A stretch of DNA of 53,611 nucleotides from Gemmatimonadales bacterium (GTDB lineage: Bacteria > Gemmatimonadota > Gemmatimonadetes > Gemmatimonadales > GWC2-71-9), in the NCBI GenBank assembly GCA_011772755.1, contig WVYX01000149.1, positions 3,904 to 57,514 of the forward strand, read 5' to 3'. Numbering within the stretch: the first letter of the stretch is position 1; the number at the start of each line of letters is the position of its first letter. The translations under genes and the position numbers were made by a program. The notes under the pieces are model-generated. The model was not told where the DNA came from. It worked only from the letters and a program-made list of their open reading frames with translations, and did no database searches. Positions 9,637 through 18,256 of this stretch are shown here, in pieces.

Positions 9637-11850
9637 ATGAATACGCGAATCTCGTTCTCCCGGCTCTCACGAGTGGGGCGAGGGGCATCGTTCGCCCTGG
9701 TCATGCTGGCAGGGGCCGCGCTGCCTCTGAGCGCCCTGCAGGCGGCTCAGCAGAGAGAGGGCTCTCAGGATACGACGGTGCAGCGCAGGCAGTCGCCGGC
9801 CCGGCTCACGCCGGTAGTGGTCACGGCCACCCGGACTGCCAAGAACGTGTTCTATGTCCCGAAGCCGGTCAGCGTGCTCGACCGGGGGGACATCAGCCGG
9901 AAGATGCCGAACACCGCCGTAGATCTGTTCCGTGAGCTCCCCGGGCTCGACGTCACCGGCGTGGGGGTCAACCAGGTCCGCCCCAACATTCGAGGTCAGC
10001 GCGGTCAGCGCATCCTCCTCTTGGAGGACGGAATGCGGCTGAATAACTCCCGGCGGCAGCAGGACTTCGGGGAGCTCCCCGCGCTGGTGGATGTGCATTC
10101 GGTAGATCGGGTCGAGGTGGTGCGCGGCCCGGCATCCGTGCTCTACGGGACCGATGCCATCGGGGGTGTGGTGAATCTCATCACGCGGCGGCCACGCTAT
10201 GAGGGCGCCCACGGATCACTGGGGTACCGCTATAGCACCTTCGACGGCCAACACAAGGGCTTGGCCAGCCTGTCCGGACGGTTTGGGGACCTTGCGTTCA
10301 TGGCGAGCGGGACGTTCCGGGACGCTGACGACTATAGCGCGCCGGCGGGGTCGTACGGCGATATCACGCTGTCCGACCGGACCCGGGTGTTCAACAGCGG
10401 CACCCAGGACTATAGCGTCGATGCCTACGCCAGCTACGCCTTCGCTGAACGGCATGAGGTGTTCGGGAAGTACGAGCGTTACCGGGCCGACACGGCGGGC
10501 TTCGGGTTTGTGGATCCCGATGACTTTGCTCCAGGCTCCCCGTTCATCGAGATCCTCTACCCGTTCCAGGACTTCGACAAATACACGGTGGGATATCGCG
10601 GCGACCGCCTGGGAACGGTGTTCGCCGACAAGGTGAGCCTCGTTGGGTATTACCAGGACAACGATCGGCGCCTGGACAACAACATCGTCATCCCCTTCGG
10701 CCCGCCGGGCGCTGAGCTACAGGTCGCTACGGAGAACTTCACCGATATCAGCACCTTTGGCGCGCGGCTCGAGGCCACCAAGCTGGCAGGATCCCGGGTG
10801 CTCCTGACCTACGGCGCGGACTTCTTCCGCGATGACTCGGAGAACACGGACGCCGCGCTGACTACCGTATTGGGGTTTGGCCCGCCGATGACCAGCGCGG
10901 ATAGCACCCCGCGAGTGCCGAACGCGAGCTACCGGAGCGTTGGCGTGTTCGCGCAAGGGGACATCCAGATCTCGGACCGTGCGTCGGTCATTGTGGGCGG
11001 GCGGTTCCAGGATGTGCGCGCAGCCACCCAGCGGACGCCAGGTCTCAGTGACCCGTTGGTGGACGACTCCGACCAGACCCTGGTGGGGGCAATCAACGCG
11101 CTCTTCAGCGTCACTGACAACCTCACGTTGGTGGGTGCTGTTGGCCGGGCCTTCCGGTCGCCCAATCTGGTGGAGCGGTTCTTCAACGGGCCGGCCCCAG
11201 AGGGCGGCGGGTTCCAGGTGCCGAACCCCGCCCTCGGGCCGGAGACCAGCCTCAACTTCGACGTCGGCATTCGGTACCGTGACCGCCTGCTGTACCTGGA
11301 GGGCTTCGTGTTCCGCAACGAAATCAGGAACGGCATCCGGATAGCCGCGACCGGCGATAGCCTGATGGGGCTCCCCACGTTCTGGAATGTGAACGTGGAC
11401 AAGCTGCGCTTCGTCGGCGTCGAGCTGAACGGCGACGTCAGCTTGCCGGTTGGCATCTCGGTAGCGGCCAACTACACGCATCTCGACACGAAGGACGTCA
11501 ACGATCCCGAGAACCCGGTGGGTGACACCTTCGACGACAAGCTGAATGCGCAGCTCCGCTACTCGCATCCCAGCAACCGGTTCTGGGCCGCGTACGAATT
11601 CCGGTGGAACGGCGAGCGGAAGGACGTGTTCGCCACGACGACGCCCGCGGTGGGTCCGGTTCTGCCTTCGTTCGCCACCCACGCAGTGCGGGCCGGGGTC
11701 ACGGTATTCCGACGCGGGACCCACACCCAGCGCTTGGGGGTCGCAGTTACAAACCTCACGAACGAGCTGTACGCGGAGTTCGCGAACGCGGCGTTCTTCC
11801 GGCCCCAGCCAAGGCGCGGAGTGGTCGTCACTTGGGATGTGACGTTCTAG
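9637..11850 (+). CDS. TonB-dependent outer-membrane receptor
   Basis: The 737-residue product has a signal peptide (hydrophobic core ~18-36, cleavage near ALQAAQQ), a TonB-box-like start of the mature part (LTPVVVTATRTAKN), a plug domain (~65-180, with LPGLDVTGVG, RGQRGQRILLLEDG, VEVVRGPASVLYGTDAIGGVVNLITRR) and a 22-strand barrel domain ending with aromatic Phe (VTWDVTF). The plug motifs resemble BtuB/heme-receptor types, so a cobalamin, heme or siderophore substrate is plausible but not proven. It lies downstream of the two-component pair and is followed 33 bp later by a membrane protein gene. I saw no cobalamin riboswitch in the 186-bp leader; an AT-rich TATAAAT at about 9530 could be the -10 of its promoter. 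Confidence 0.93.
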   Translation: MNTRISFSRLSRVGRGASFALVMLAGAALPLSALQAAQQREGSQDTTVQRRQSPARLTPVVVTATRTAKNVFYVPKPVSVLDRGDISRKMPNTAVDLFRELPGLDVTGVGVNQVRPNIRGQRGQRILLLEDGMRLNNSRRQQDFGELPALVDVHSVDRVEVVRGPASVLYGTDAIGGVVNLITRRPRYEGAHGSLGYRYSTFDGQHKGLASLSGRFGDLAFMASGTFRDADDYSAPAGSYGDITLSDRTRVFNSGTQDYSVDAYASYAFAERHEVFGKYERYRADTAGFGFVDPDDFAPGSPFIEILYPFQDFDKYTVGYRGDRLGTVFADKVSLVGYYQDNDRRLDNNIVIPFGPPGAELQVATENFTDISTFGARLEATKLAGSRVLLTYGADFFRDDSENTDAALTTVLGFGPPMTSADSTPRVPNASYRSVGVFAQGDIQISDRASVIVGGRFQDVRAATQRTPGLSDPLVDDSDQTLVGAINALFSVTDNLTLVGAVGRAFRSPNLVERFFNGPAPEGGGFQVPNPALGPETSLNFDVGIRYRDRLLYLEGFVFRNEIRNGIRIAATGDSLMGLPTFWNVNVDKLRFVGVELNGDVSLPVGISVAANYTHLDTKDVNDPENPVGDTFDDKLNAQLRYSHPSNRFWAAYEFRWNGERKDVFATTTPAVGPVLPSFATHAVRAGVTVFRRGTHTQRLGVAVTNLTNELYAEFANAAFFRPQPRRGVVVTWDVTF

Positions 11851-11883
11851 CGGGCGCGTTGAGGACAGAGGGAGCAGCGTAGC

Positions 11884-12627
11884 GTGCGAGAGCCAGTCCA
11901 ATTCATCCCGATCGCGACCACCATGTTGGCGCTGGCGTTCGCGGTAGTGGTGTTCAACCGCTACCGGGAGCGGCGCACGGGCCCGCACCTGCAGTGGTGG
12001 GCCGCTGGTATCCTCCTCTACGGGGTCGGGACGGGCATGGAGGCCGCAGTTACCGTTTTCGGATGGCAGGATGCAGTGTTCCGGGCCTGGTACATCTCGG
12101 GGGCACTGCTGGGCGGGGCGCCCCTTGCCCAAGGCACCGTTTACCTGCTGCTGGCCCGCCGCACCGCCAACCGACTGGCCCTGGTGCTCGTTAGCATCGT
12201 TGCGGTCGCGGCCGTCTGCGTGCTGCTCGTGCCGGTCAACGAGGCGCTGGTCGAGCCCTACCGCCTGACAGGCCGGGTCATGGAGTGGCGCTGGGTAAGG
12301 TTCTTCAGTCCGTTCATCAACACGTACGCCTTCATCTTTCTGGTCGGTGGCGCCGTGCTCTCCGCGATTCGCTACCGCGAGCACGCGGACACGTACCACC
12401 GGTTCGTGGGCAACGTATTGATCGCTGCTGGCGCACTGCTTCCCGGCATTGGAGGTACCGCGACTCGTTTCGGCTACACGGAGGTGCTCTACGTCACCGA
12501 GTTCGTGGGACTCGTCCTCATCTGGATGGGCTACCGGTGGAACGTGCGGGCGCCCCTGACTCGGATGGCTATAGGTGAGCCAGTGATAACGGCGGGCTCG
12601 GAGGTGAGTCCGGAAGTGACCGGCTAG
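11884..12627 (+). CDS. Seven-TM membrane protein, unknown function
   Basis: The 247-residue product has about seven hydrophobic segments with short polar loops (TM1 ~8-25, last ~205-222) and a short soluble C-terminus. The start is GTG at 11884, preceded by AGGGAG at a somewhat long spacing. The segment layout resembles the membrane sensor block of the upstream histidine kinase (WWAAGILLYGVG compares with WLALAWLLYALR), so the two may share a common multi-TM sensor fold; this is an impression, not an alignment. It is probably co-transcribed with the TonB receptor and is followed by a strong hairpin. Function unknown. Confidence 0.75.
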   Translation: MREPVQFIPIATTMLALAFAVVVFNRYRERRTGPHLQWWAAGILLYGVGTGMEAAVTVFGWQDAVFRAWYISGALLGGAPLAQGTVYLLLARRTANRLALVLVSIVAVAAVCVLLVPVNEALVEPYRLTGRVMEWRWVRFFSPFINTYAFIFLVGGAVLSAIRYREHADTYHRFVGNVLIAAGALLPGIGGTATRFGYTEVLYVTEFVGLVLIWMGYRWNVRAPLTRMAIGEPVITAGSEVSPEVTG

Positions 12628-12648
12628 TTCCCGAAACCTGCTGCAATC

Positions 12649-12680
12649 AACGAGGGCCGCGCGGTGTGGCGGCCCTCGTT
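12649..12680. terminator. Strong hairpin terminator between convergent genes
   Basis: A perfect 12-bp inverted repeat (AACGAGGGCCGC at 12649-12660, GCGGCCCTCGTT at 12669-12680) with an 8-nt loop lies 21 bp after the membrane protein stop. The stem is flanked by A on the left and T on the right, so it could work in both directions for the convergent gene ending at 12742. Confidence 0.75.
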
Positions 12681-12741
12681 CGTATTACCCGGGATTGCGG
12701 CGCTGTGCGTTTCCGACCTGGGATCAAGTCTGACGGCGGCC

Positions 12742-13161
12742 TCAGCGCAAGTAGATCAGGTTGCTCCCCAGAAGACGGTTGGTCGCGCTCAGCACCGCCC
12801 GGGCCGCTGCCCGAGCCGGATCGCCGTCGATCACCGATGAGCCAACGATTCGTTGGCTGTGCTCACTGAACCGGCTCGCGAGGGACACCACTACGATCAC
12901 GGCGTCGAATGCCTTGATCGTCGTGATCCCCAACAGCTCCAGCTTGATGCGGTTGTCCACTGCGGCCTCCAGCGCCCGCGCCGTGGCCTCGGCGGCGCAC
13001 CGGAGCATCCCGATCTCAGAAGTGACCCCCTCGGCCGTGCCGACGAACTGCTCCCCCCGGTGCCATGCCAGCACGACTCGGCTGGAGCAGCGGCTGTCGG
13101 GGAGCTGCTTGAGCTCGACATCCTCGAACCGGATCCGGCTGTTTTGCTCGCGCTCGGCCAA
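12742..13161 (-). CDS. Conserved-looking hypothetical protein, ~140 aa
   Basis: The 139-residue product has no signal or membrane segment. Two similar halves can be made out: a strand-rich first part (RVVLAWHRGEQFVGTAEG) and EIGMLRCAAEATARALEAAV followed by KLELLGITTIKAFDAVIVVV and DPARAAARAVLSATNRLL. This recalls small alpha/beta domains of unknown role seen in several phyla, in which a strand pair is followed by a helix of the form AEATxxALxxA. The only reasonable start is TTG at 13161. The gene is convergent with the seven-TM gene. No function is proposed. Confidence 0.6.
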   Translation of the reverse strand: MAEREQNSRIRFEDVELKQLPDSRCSSRVVLAWHRGEQFVGTAEGVTSEIGMLRCAAEATARALEAAVDNRIKLELLGITTIKAFDAVIVVVSLASRFSEHSQRIVGSSVIDGDPARAAARAVLSATNRLLGSNLIYLR

Positions 13162-13430
13162 GGTGCAACCCGCCGGTAGGTTGGGGCGTTACCAAGACAA
13201 GATACCACTCGTCACCCGTAGGGGGAAACGGCCTGTCGTGTCGCAGGTTCGCTTACTGACGATGCGCATGGTGAGTCCCGCAGGACGCGTTGGTGCCCAT
13301 TCGCGGGGAAGGCCATGGCCTCTATCACGCTTTTTCAGTACCGTGCTGGGAGGAGGCCTTGGACATGTTCCACCCACCAAGGGGACGGTGGCACGGCGGG
13401 CGCCCCACCACTCGTCTCACTCGCGACTGA

Positions 13431-14099
13431 ATGCCCTACGGTTTGCACTGGGAATGGCGGGGCTTTGGGCGGTTGGATCGCTCGGCGCGCGACGCGATCC
13501 AGGCCCTGCCAATGCAGGACCCGCACGTTCGGCAGGTCACAGACAGCTATCTCTGGATTCCTGGCTGTGCTATCAACGTGAAGCTTCGCTCGTGGCAGGG
13601 CGGTGAGAGCCTCAAACTCAAGCGATTGTGCCGTGACGATCGTGAACATCAGGTCCAGTTGTGGGTGGAAAGGCAAGAAGAAGACTATGCGCTCCCGGTT
13701 TCACCGGGCGTCATCACAGCATTGGCTAGCGAGCTGGGAATCGAGCTGGCGGCGCCCGAGATGAAGGTTGACCGTGCTGCCCTCGTGAGGCTACTAGGGG
13801 AGGCCAGTGACCAGGTCGAGATCGTGAAGGTGCAGAAAGCACGATGGGTTTATCGCTGGGGCGCCGCGGGATCGGACGTGCTCGTGGAGCTGGCGGAGAT
13901 CGCTTCACCGGAACGCACCACCTCGGTAGGGCTCGAGGATCAGATGGGTCTGAGTGAGCGCTCGCCCCAATCGCACATCGACGCTGCCCGGGACGCGGTG
14001 GCCCGAGTGCGTAGCGAACTCCGGCTGACCTCGTCCTTAGCGACGTTCAGCTACTTGGATGCCCTGGCGGTCTGGGCGCGGGGTGGGAGCCTCACGTAG
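13431..14099 (+). CDS. Hypothetical protein, possibly CYTH-like
   Basis: The 222-residue soluble protein is unlike anything I firmly recognise. The opening pattern EWRGFGRL, then TDSYLWIPGCAINVKLR and ESLKLKRLC, has the Glu, Tyr, Arg and Lys spacing of CYTH-type triphosphate tunnel enzymes (substrate and metal lined by acidic and basic strand residues), and later strands (QVEIVKVQKARWVYRW, DVLVELAEI) also fit. That assignment is an inference. The ATG at 13431 has no clear ribosome binding site. The region 13162-13430 upstream holds no gene and must contain promoters for this gene and the divergent TTG-start gene. Confidence 0.6.
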   Translation: MPYGLHWEWRGFGRLDRSARDAIQALPMQDPHVRQVTDSYLWIPGCAINVKLRSWQGGESLKLKRLCRDDREHQVQLWVERQEEDYALPVSPGVITALASELGIELAAPEMKVDRAALVRLLGEASDQVEIVKVQKARWVYRWGAAGSDVLVELAEIASPERTTSVGLEDQMGLSERSPQSHIDAARDAVARVRSELRLTSSLATFSYLDALAVWARGGSLT

Positions 14100-14158
14100 C
14101 GGGGCGTCAGGTACCGCTTGAGTCCAGGCGAATCCGTCGCGAGCGGTGCCGGGGACTG

Positions 14159-14740
14159 CTACCTGGATTCCTGCCGACGCACCCAGTACATGAGCGCCAG
14201 GAAGTCATACAGGGCGTGTACCAAGATGGCTACGAGGAGATTGTCGAACACCATCACCAACCCGCCGAGGTACACGCCGATGAGGCCGGCCAGCAGGGCG
14301 TAGGTCGGCGTGATGAAATGCACCAGGCCGAACAGGGTGCTGGCCAGTGCCAAGCCCGCTATCGGGCCAAGGGCGTCGGCGGTGGCGGTCTGGATCACTC
14401 CCCGGAACAGTGCTTCCTCGCCCACTCCCGCCATGAGGGAGATCAGGGCGAAGTCCGCCGCTGAGCAGCCCGCGAACAGTGGTGCCAGGGTCTCTTCGAT
14501 CTCCCGTGTCAGCCGGCGGAACGGCCCCCAGGTCGATTCGGAGCACCACCACATCGTGAGGAGCAGCGGGATGGTGGCCACCACGGCTGCGGCGATATGC
14601 TCCGGTCTGAGGTGGAGGTACCTCAGCGGGGGTGTGTGCAACAGCCAGCCCAGGCCCAGCGCCAGGGCAAACAGGACACCCTCGAGCCCCAGGCCCAGCC
14701 AGATGATCTTGCGGTGTCCTGCCCGTAGGTTGTACATCAC
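14159..14740 (-). CDS. CPBP-family intramembrane metalloprotease
   Basis: The 193-residue membrane protein has CPBP (CAAX prenyl protease/bacteriocin-processing) motifs: EEALFRG with catalytic Glu108-Glu109, FGLVH with His141 and HALYD with His175, each in a hydrophobic segment. Five to six TM segments are visible. The family includes prenyl-CAAX endoproteases and proteins for bacteriocin immunity or membrane-protein turnover; the substrate here is unknown. Start codons GTG (14740) and ATG (14737) are adjacent and cannot be separated. It is divergent from the exported protein gene at 14827. Confidence 0.85.
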   Translation of the reverse strand: MMYNLRAGHRKIIWLGLGLEGVLFALALGLGWLLHTPPLRYLHLRPEHIAAAVVATIPLLLTMWWCSESTWGPFRRLTREIEETLAPLFAGCSAADFALISLMAGVGEEALFRGVIQTATADALGPIAGLALASTLFGLVHFITPTYALLAGLIGVYLGGLVMVFDNLLVAILVHALYDFLALMYWVRRQESR

Positions 14741-14826
14741 AGCCTTGGCTTAGGGATGGGCGGAGGGGCCGCTGGGTGGTCGGGGGTCGGGTCCCGGTGT
14801 TCATCTTCCTTGACGGAAGGTGTCAG

Positions 14827-15735
14827 ATGCATGACTCGGCGGGTGCCCGCAGACGGATGCGGACCTTGACAGGGGTCTTGAGCATCGGCGTACTGCTGTG
14901 TTCCGGCGTCAGCGTGGGTCGGGGCCAGGGCGTCAAGGTGGATCTCCAGGCGCTGGTTGAGGAGACCCAGCAGATGTCGCGCAGGAGCGACGCCATGACG
15001 TTCGTATGGTGGATGCCGGAGGAGTTCTGGCGCGCCAGTCTCGCTGAAGATTCCACCATACCGGAAACCGCCGTCGAAGAGTTCGTCGAGGTGTTGCGCC
15101 CGTATATCATCGTTGTCGCGGTGGACGGTAGAATCGGGCCGTTTGGTGGCATCACCTATGAGCCTGAGGCGACGGTTCGCGCCAACATCCGCCTGGTCGA
15201 CCGTCATGGCGGCCAGTATCCTCCCATGGGTGAGCGCGGCATCGATCCAGACACGCGGAACTTCCTGTCCATGATGAAGCCCTTCTTGGCCAACCTCCTG
15301 GGACCGATGGGGCAAAACATGAACTTCTTTGTGTTCCCATCCAAGACCAAGAAGGGCCAGACCATCGCCGACGCGACGGAGGAAGGGTCCGTGGCGGTCA
15401 GAATGCGGGACGAGGAATTCAGGTGGCGACTGCCGCTTGGGTCCCTCGTGCCTCCGAAGATCTGCCCCGTGGATGGGGAGCGCCTGAACGGTGCGTGGAG
15501 ATTCTGCCCGTGGCATGGGGTGGAGCTGGTTAGCGGCGCTCGACGCGATGAGGACGTCCCGGAGCCGGGGCCGGCTGCAGGCTGGGGCGATCTGCTTCTG
15601 GCAGCCGTGGCGGGTGGGCTCGAGGTGCCAGCTCGAGAGGTCTTTCTCGGCGGTCGATGCCATCCCGGACGAGTGCGGGGCGCGCAGGTCCGCGTCCACG
15701 TGCGACAGACGTTGGCGTCTGGCCTGAGGCGGTAA
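14827..15735 (+). CDS. Exported protein with a C-terminal zinc-ribbon-like motif
   Basis: The 302-residue protein has a signal peptide (MRTLTGVLSIGVLLCSG, cleavage near GRGQG). The start at 14827 is chosen because GGAAGG lies 6 nt upstream. The body (WWMPEEFWRASL, YIIVVAVDGRIGPFGGITY, NFFVFPSK) is unknown but well formed. Near residue 222 a pair of Cys motifs (CPVDGERLNGAWRFCPWHG) resembles a zinc ribbon, which is unusual for an exported protein. The last ~65 residues after this motif are Arg/Gly-rich and look less like normal coding, so an old stop may have been lost or a frameshift added a tail. The kinase-fold-like exported gene follows 22 bp later. Confidence 0.7.
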   Translation: MHDSAGARRRMRTLTGVLSIGVLLCSGVSVGRGQGVKVDLQALVEETQQMSRRSDAMTFVWWMPEEFWRASLAEDSTIPETAVEEFVEVLRPYIIVVAVDGRIGPFGGITYEPEATVRANIRLVDRHGGQYPPMGERGIDPDTRNFLSMMKPFLANLLGPMGQNMNFFVFPSKTKKGQTIADATEEGSVAVRMRDEEFRWRLPLGSLVPPKICPVDGERLNGAWRFCPWHGVELVSGARRDEDVPEPGPAAGWGDLLLAAVAGGLEVPAREVFLGGRCHPGRVRGAQVRVHVRQTLASGLRR

Positions 15736-15757
15736 CCTGTTGGCGAAGGAGGGCGAC

Positions 15758-16834
15758 ATGACTCGCATCGTTGGCGGTCTCCTGGTTGCGGTGGTGCTCC
15801 CAGTAGTGTCCGCTCCCGCACAGGAGGACGAGCCCGACTCGGTGTCGGCTCCAGCTCCGCTGTTCGAGTCCCACGATATCGTGGAGTTTACGCTCAAGGC
15901 TCCGCTCAAGACGATCTTCAAGGACCGGAGCCAGGAGAGCGAGGAGCTCCCAGGCACCCTCATCGTTCAAGACGACGCCGGCTCACAGGTCACGCTGGAC
16001 GTCAAAGTTCGTACCCGGGGCAAGTACCGACTGGAGCGGCGAACCTGCGGGTTTCCGCCGCTGCGGGTGAATTTTCAGACCAGCCAGGTCGAGAATACCG
16101 TCTTTTCCGGCCAGGACAAACTGAAGCTGGTGACCCATTGCCAGGACAAACGCAGTGAGTACGAGCAATACGTGTTGCAGGAGTACCTCATCTACCGGGT
16201 TTACAGCCTCCTCACGGATGTGAGCTTTCGCGTGCGGCTTGCACGGGTGACCTACGAGGATACCGATGAGGACCGCGATACCATCACCCGGTACGCGTTC
16301 TTCATCGAGGATGACGAGGCCATGGCGAAACGGGTGGGGTGGCAGGTGCTCAGCGTGCCGCTGGTGACGCCGGAGTATGTGGACCCGAAGCACCTGGCTG
16401 TCTTCGAGGTGTTCCAGTACCTGATTGGAAACACCGATTGGTCGGCGTTCCTCCCCGAGCCCGAGAAGCCCGATTGTTGCCACAATGCAAAACCCATTGG
16501 CGACCCGGCTGGCCCGGTGCTGCCGGTGCCGTATGACTTCGACATGGCTGGCATCATCTCGACGCGCTACGCAAAGCCGGATCCCATGGTAGGTGTGCGA
16601 TCGGTACGGGATCGCCGTTTTTGGGGCATCTGCCGGCCGAGGGAAGAAGTCGACGCTGCCCTTGCGGTCTTCAACGAGCAGCGCGACGCCATCTACGACC
16701 TCTACCGCAGTCAAGTGGGACTCGAGGAGAAGCCCCTCGAAAAGACTATCGAGTACCTCGATGAGTTCTACGAGGTCATCAACGATCCGAGGAAGGTGAG
16801 AGACGAGTTCCTCCGGATGTGTCGCGAAGTGTAG
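15758..16834 (+). CDS. Exported protein with CotH-like kinase-fold motifs
   Basis: The 358-residue protein has a signal peptide (IVGGLLVAVVLPVVSAPAQ). The start at 15758 is supported by GAAGGAGGG upstream. Motifs suggest an atypical kinase fold like CotH/FAM20-type secreted kinases: VRTRGKYRLERRTC and LKLVTHC in the N-lobe region, YLIYRVYSLLTDVSFRVRLA as a long helix, then NTDWSAF, CHNAKPI and VPYDFDMAG, the spacing expected for catalytic Asn/His and metal-binding Asp residues. This is my reading of spaced motifs, not a database match. It probably acts in the periplasm or at the surface. It may form a pair with the exported gene just upstream. Confidence 0.7.
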   Translation: MTRIVGGLLVAVVLPVVSAPAQEDEPDSVSAPAPLFESHDIVEFTLKAPLKTIFKDRSQESEELPGTLIVQDDAGSQVTLDVKVRTRGKYRLERRTCGFPPLRVNFQTSQVENTVFSGQDKLKLVTHCQDKRSEYEQYVLQEYLIYRVYSLLTDVSFRVRLARVTYEDTDEDRDTITRYAFFIEDDEAMAKRVGWQVLSVPLVTPEYVDPKHLAVFEVFQYLIGNTDWSAFLPEPEKPDCCHNAKPIGDPAGPVLPVPYDFDMAGIISTRYAKPDPMVGVRSVRDRRFWGICRPREEVDAALAVFNEQRDAIYDLYRSQVGLEEKPLEKTIEYLDEFYEVINDPRKVRDEFLRMCREV

Positions 16835-16847
16835 ACCACACATCCGG
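16813..16847. terminator. Inverted repeat across the stop codon of the exported gene
   Basis: CCGGATGTG (16813-16821) and CACATCCGG (16839-16847) are a perfect 9-bp inverted repeat with a 17-nt loop that contains the stop codon. It lies between convergent genes and may act as a terminator or mRNA end stabiliser. No T-run is present. Confidence 0.35.
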
Positions 16848-16866
16848 TGGCGGTTGGTGTGGCGGC

Positions 16867-17640
16867 CTAGGGCCGCCCGGCTGCGGCCTCGAGGCCCTTG
16901 CGGTTGCGGACGGTGATCGTCCGGCGGGTGACTTCGATTAGCTCTTCACCTGACGGGGCGCTGGACTCCGGGGGCTTCCGCCGGTTCGCGATGGCTAGCG
17001 TCTTCCGCGATACCTCGATGAGGCCCTGGGCGGTCAGATCCCGCATCGCTCGCGACACAGTCTCGCGGCTTGACCCGATCATCTGGGCGATGAAGTGGTG
17101 GGTTACCTGCTGGGTGACGTGCACGCCGTCGCTCTCGTCTGCCAGCTCGAGGAGTAGGTGGGCCACCCGCCCCGGTACCTCCAGCAGGGCCAAGCTGCCG
17201 ATCTTGTCATCGGCTTTCCGCAAACGCTTGCACAGGGCCCGCAACAGTCCAAACGTGACCTGGGGGAAGTCTTCCAGGCAACGGTAGAAGTCCTCCCTGC
17301 GGAGCACGAGTAGCTGAGCATCCTCCATCGCGATGACGGTTGCCGAGAGGGGCTGGTTGTCGATCAGGGACATCTCTCCGAAGAAATCGCCCTCGCTCCG
17401 GGTGGAGAGAATGACCTCCCGCCCATCTTCGGCGGTCAGGACGAGCTTGACCTGGCCGGACACGATCACGTACAGCGCGTTTCCGGGGTCGCTCTGCAGC
17501 GCGATGATGCTGTCTCGTGGGAAGGAGCGGAGCTGCGCAGCCTGACTGAGACGTGCGACATCCCCATCCCGTAGCTGCGAGAAGAGGGGGACATCCCGGA
17601 GCGCACCGGCCACCGTCATGGGTTCTCTCGCCTGGGTCAT
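16867..17640 (-). CDS. Crp/Fnr-family transcriptional regulator with duplicated C-terminal wing
   Basis: The 257-residue protein has a cyclic-nucleotide-binding-like beta-roll (~15-125, with GDFFGEMSLIDNQPLSATV), a long dimer helix and a winged helix-turn-helix (~175-222, IAQMIGSSRETVSRAMRDL). It lacks the N-terminal cysteines of FNR, so it is not an Fe-S oxygen sensor. Whether it binds a nucleotide is unclear: the GEMSLIDNQPLSATV loop has the Glu but not the canonical RAAT sequence. The C-terminus is extended: residues 207-222 (LIEVSRKTLAIANRRK) are repeated as 234-249 (LIEVTRRTITVRNRKG). It stands alone, with the small membrane protein gene divergent. Confidence 0.92.
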   Translation of the reverse strand: MTQAREPMTVAGALRDVPLFSQLRDGDVARLSQAAQLRSFPRDSIIALQSDPGNALYVIVSGQVKLVLTAEDGREVILSTRSEGDFFGEMSLIDNQPLSATVIAMEDAQLLVLRREDFYRCLEDFPQVTFGLLRALCKRLRKADDKIGSLALLEVPGRVAHLLLELADESDGVHVTQQVTHHFIAQMIGSSRETVSRAMRDLTAQGLIEVSRKTLAIANRRKPPESSAPSGEELIEVTRRTITVRNRKGLEAAAGRP

Positions 17641-17800
17641 CGGACTGGTCTAGCTTAGCGTTGGGCGTGACGCGCGTCAATCCGTCATATTCTCTTCATC
17701 CGGAGGCCAGCAAGCTGCGGCCCGGTTCCTGCCCTGGCGCAGGCGGGCGAGCGGGGCAAGTTCTGGGTGCGGTGCAGGAAAACGGGATCGCGGGGGGAGC

Positions 17801-18241
17801 ATGAGTGAGATCAAGATTCGCCTGACCGGATGGAAGGCCATCCTCGTGCTGGTCGTAGCGGTAGCGTTTGTCGGGTATCGCTACGTTGCCATGCGGACCA
17901 CCCTGGCCACCGAGGCCGCCGCTGAACTCCGGTTATGGCTGGCGGCGGGGTACATCTCCCAGGGGCTGCCGGCGCTGCAGGAGGCCGTGGAACGGGGCGA
18001 TCAGGAAGCAGCCGCCGCCCAGGCGCAGAACATCGTCGCCCAGGAGCGCATAGAGTTCACCTCCATCGGCGCCCGCGGCGGTCGTGACGATGTGGTTGTG
18101 CGGGTTGAGATCCTGGTGGACGGCAAGCCACCGCCGGATGGCAGGCAAGTGCGGTACTTCCGGATGCGGCACTCGCTGGTGACGGGTTGGATGATGCGCT
18201 ACGAGACGTCTGCGCTCGCCTACATCTTCAAACTCTTCTAG
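17801..18241 (+). CDS. Small membrane-anchored hypothetical protein
   Basis: The 146-residue product has one N-terminal TM helix (WKAILVLVVAVAFVGYRYV) and an extracytoplasmic or cytoplasmic domain of ~110 residues, first helical and Ala/Glu-rich, then a strand-rich part (VVVRVEILVDGK, VRYFRMRHSLVTGW). A GGGGGGAG ribosome binding site lies just before the ATG. No family recognised. It converges with the DUF4342 gene, whose stop is 15 bp away. Confidence 0.7.
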   Translation: MSEIKIRLTGWKAILVLVVAVAFVGYRYVAMRTTLATEAAAELRLWLAAGYISQGLPALQEAVERGDQEAAAAQAQNIVAQERIEFTSIGARGGRDDVVVRVEILVDGKPPPDGRQVRYFRMRHSLVTGWMMRYETSALAYIFKLF

Positions 18242-18256
18242 CGAGGCGTCTCGCGG

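Noticed and set aside
10717-12399. 560-codon minus-strand frame across the TonB receptor and the next gene
   Set aside because: Translation is Arg/Glu/His-rich without any motif, and both sense-strand genes are clear.
16867-17640. FNR-type oxygen sensor
   Set aside because: The N-terminal cysteine cluster is absent; only isolated cysteines occur in the protein.
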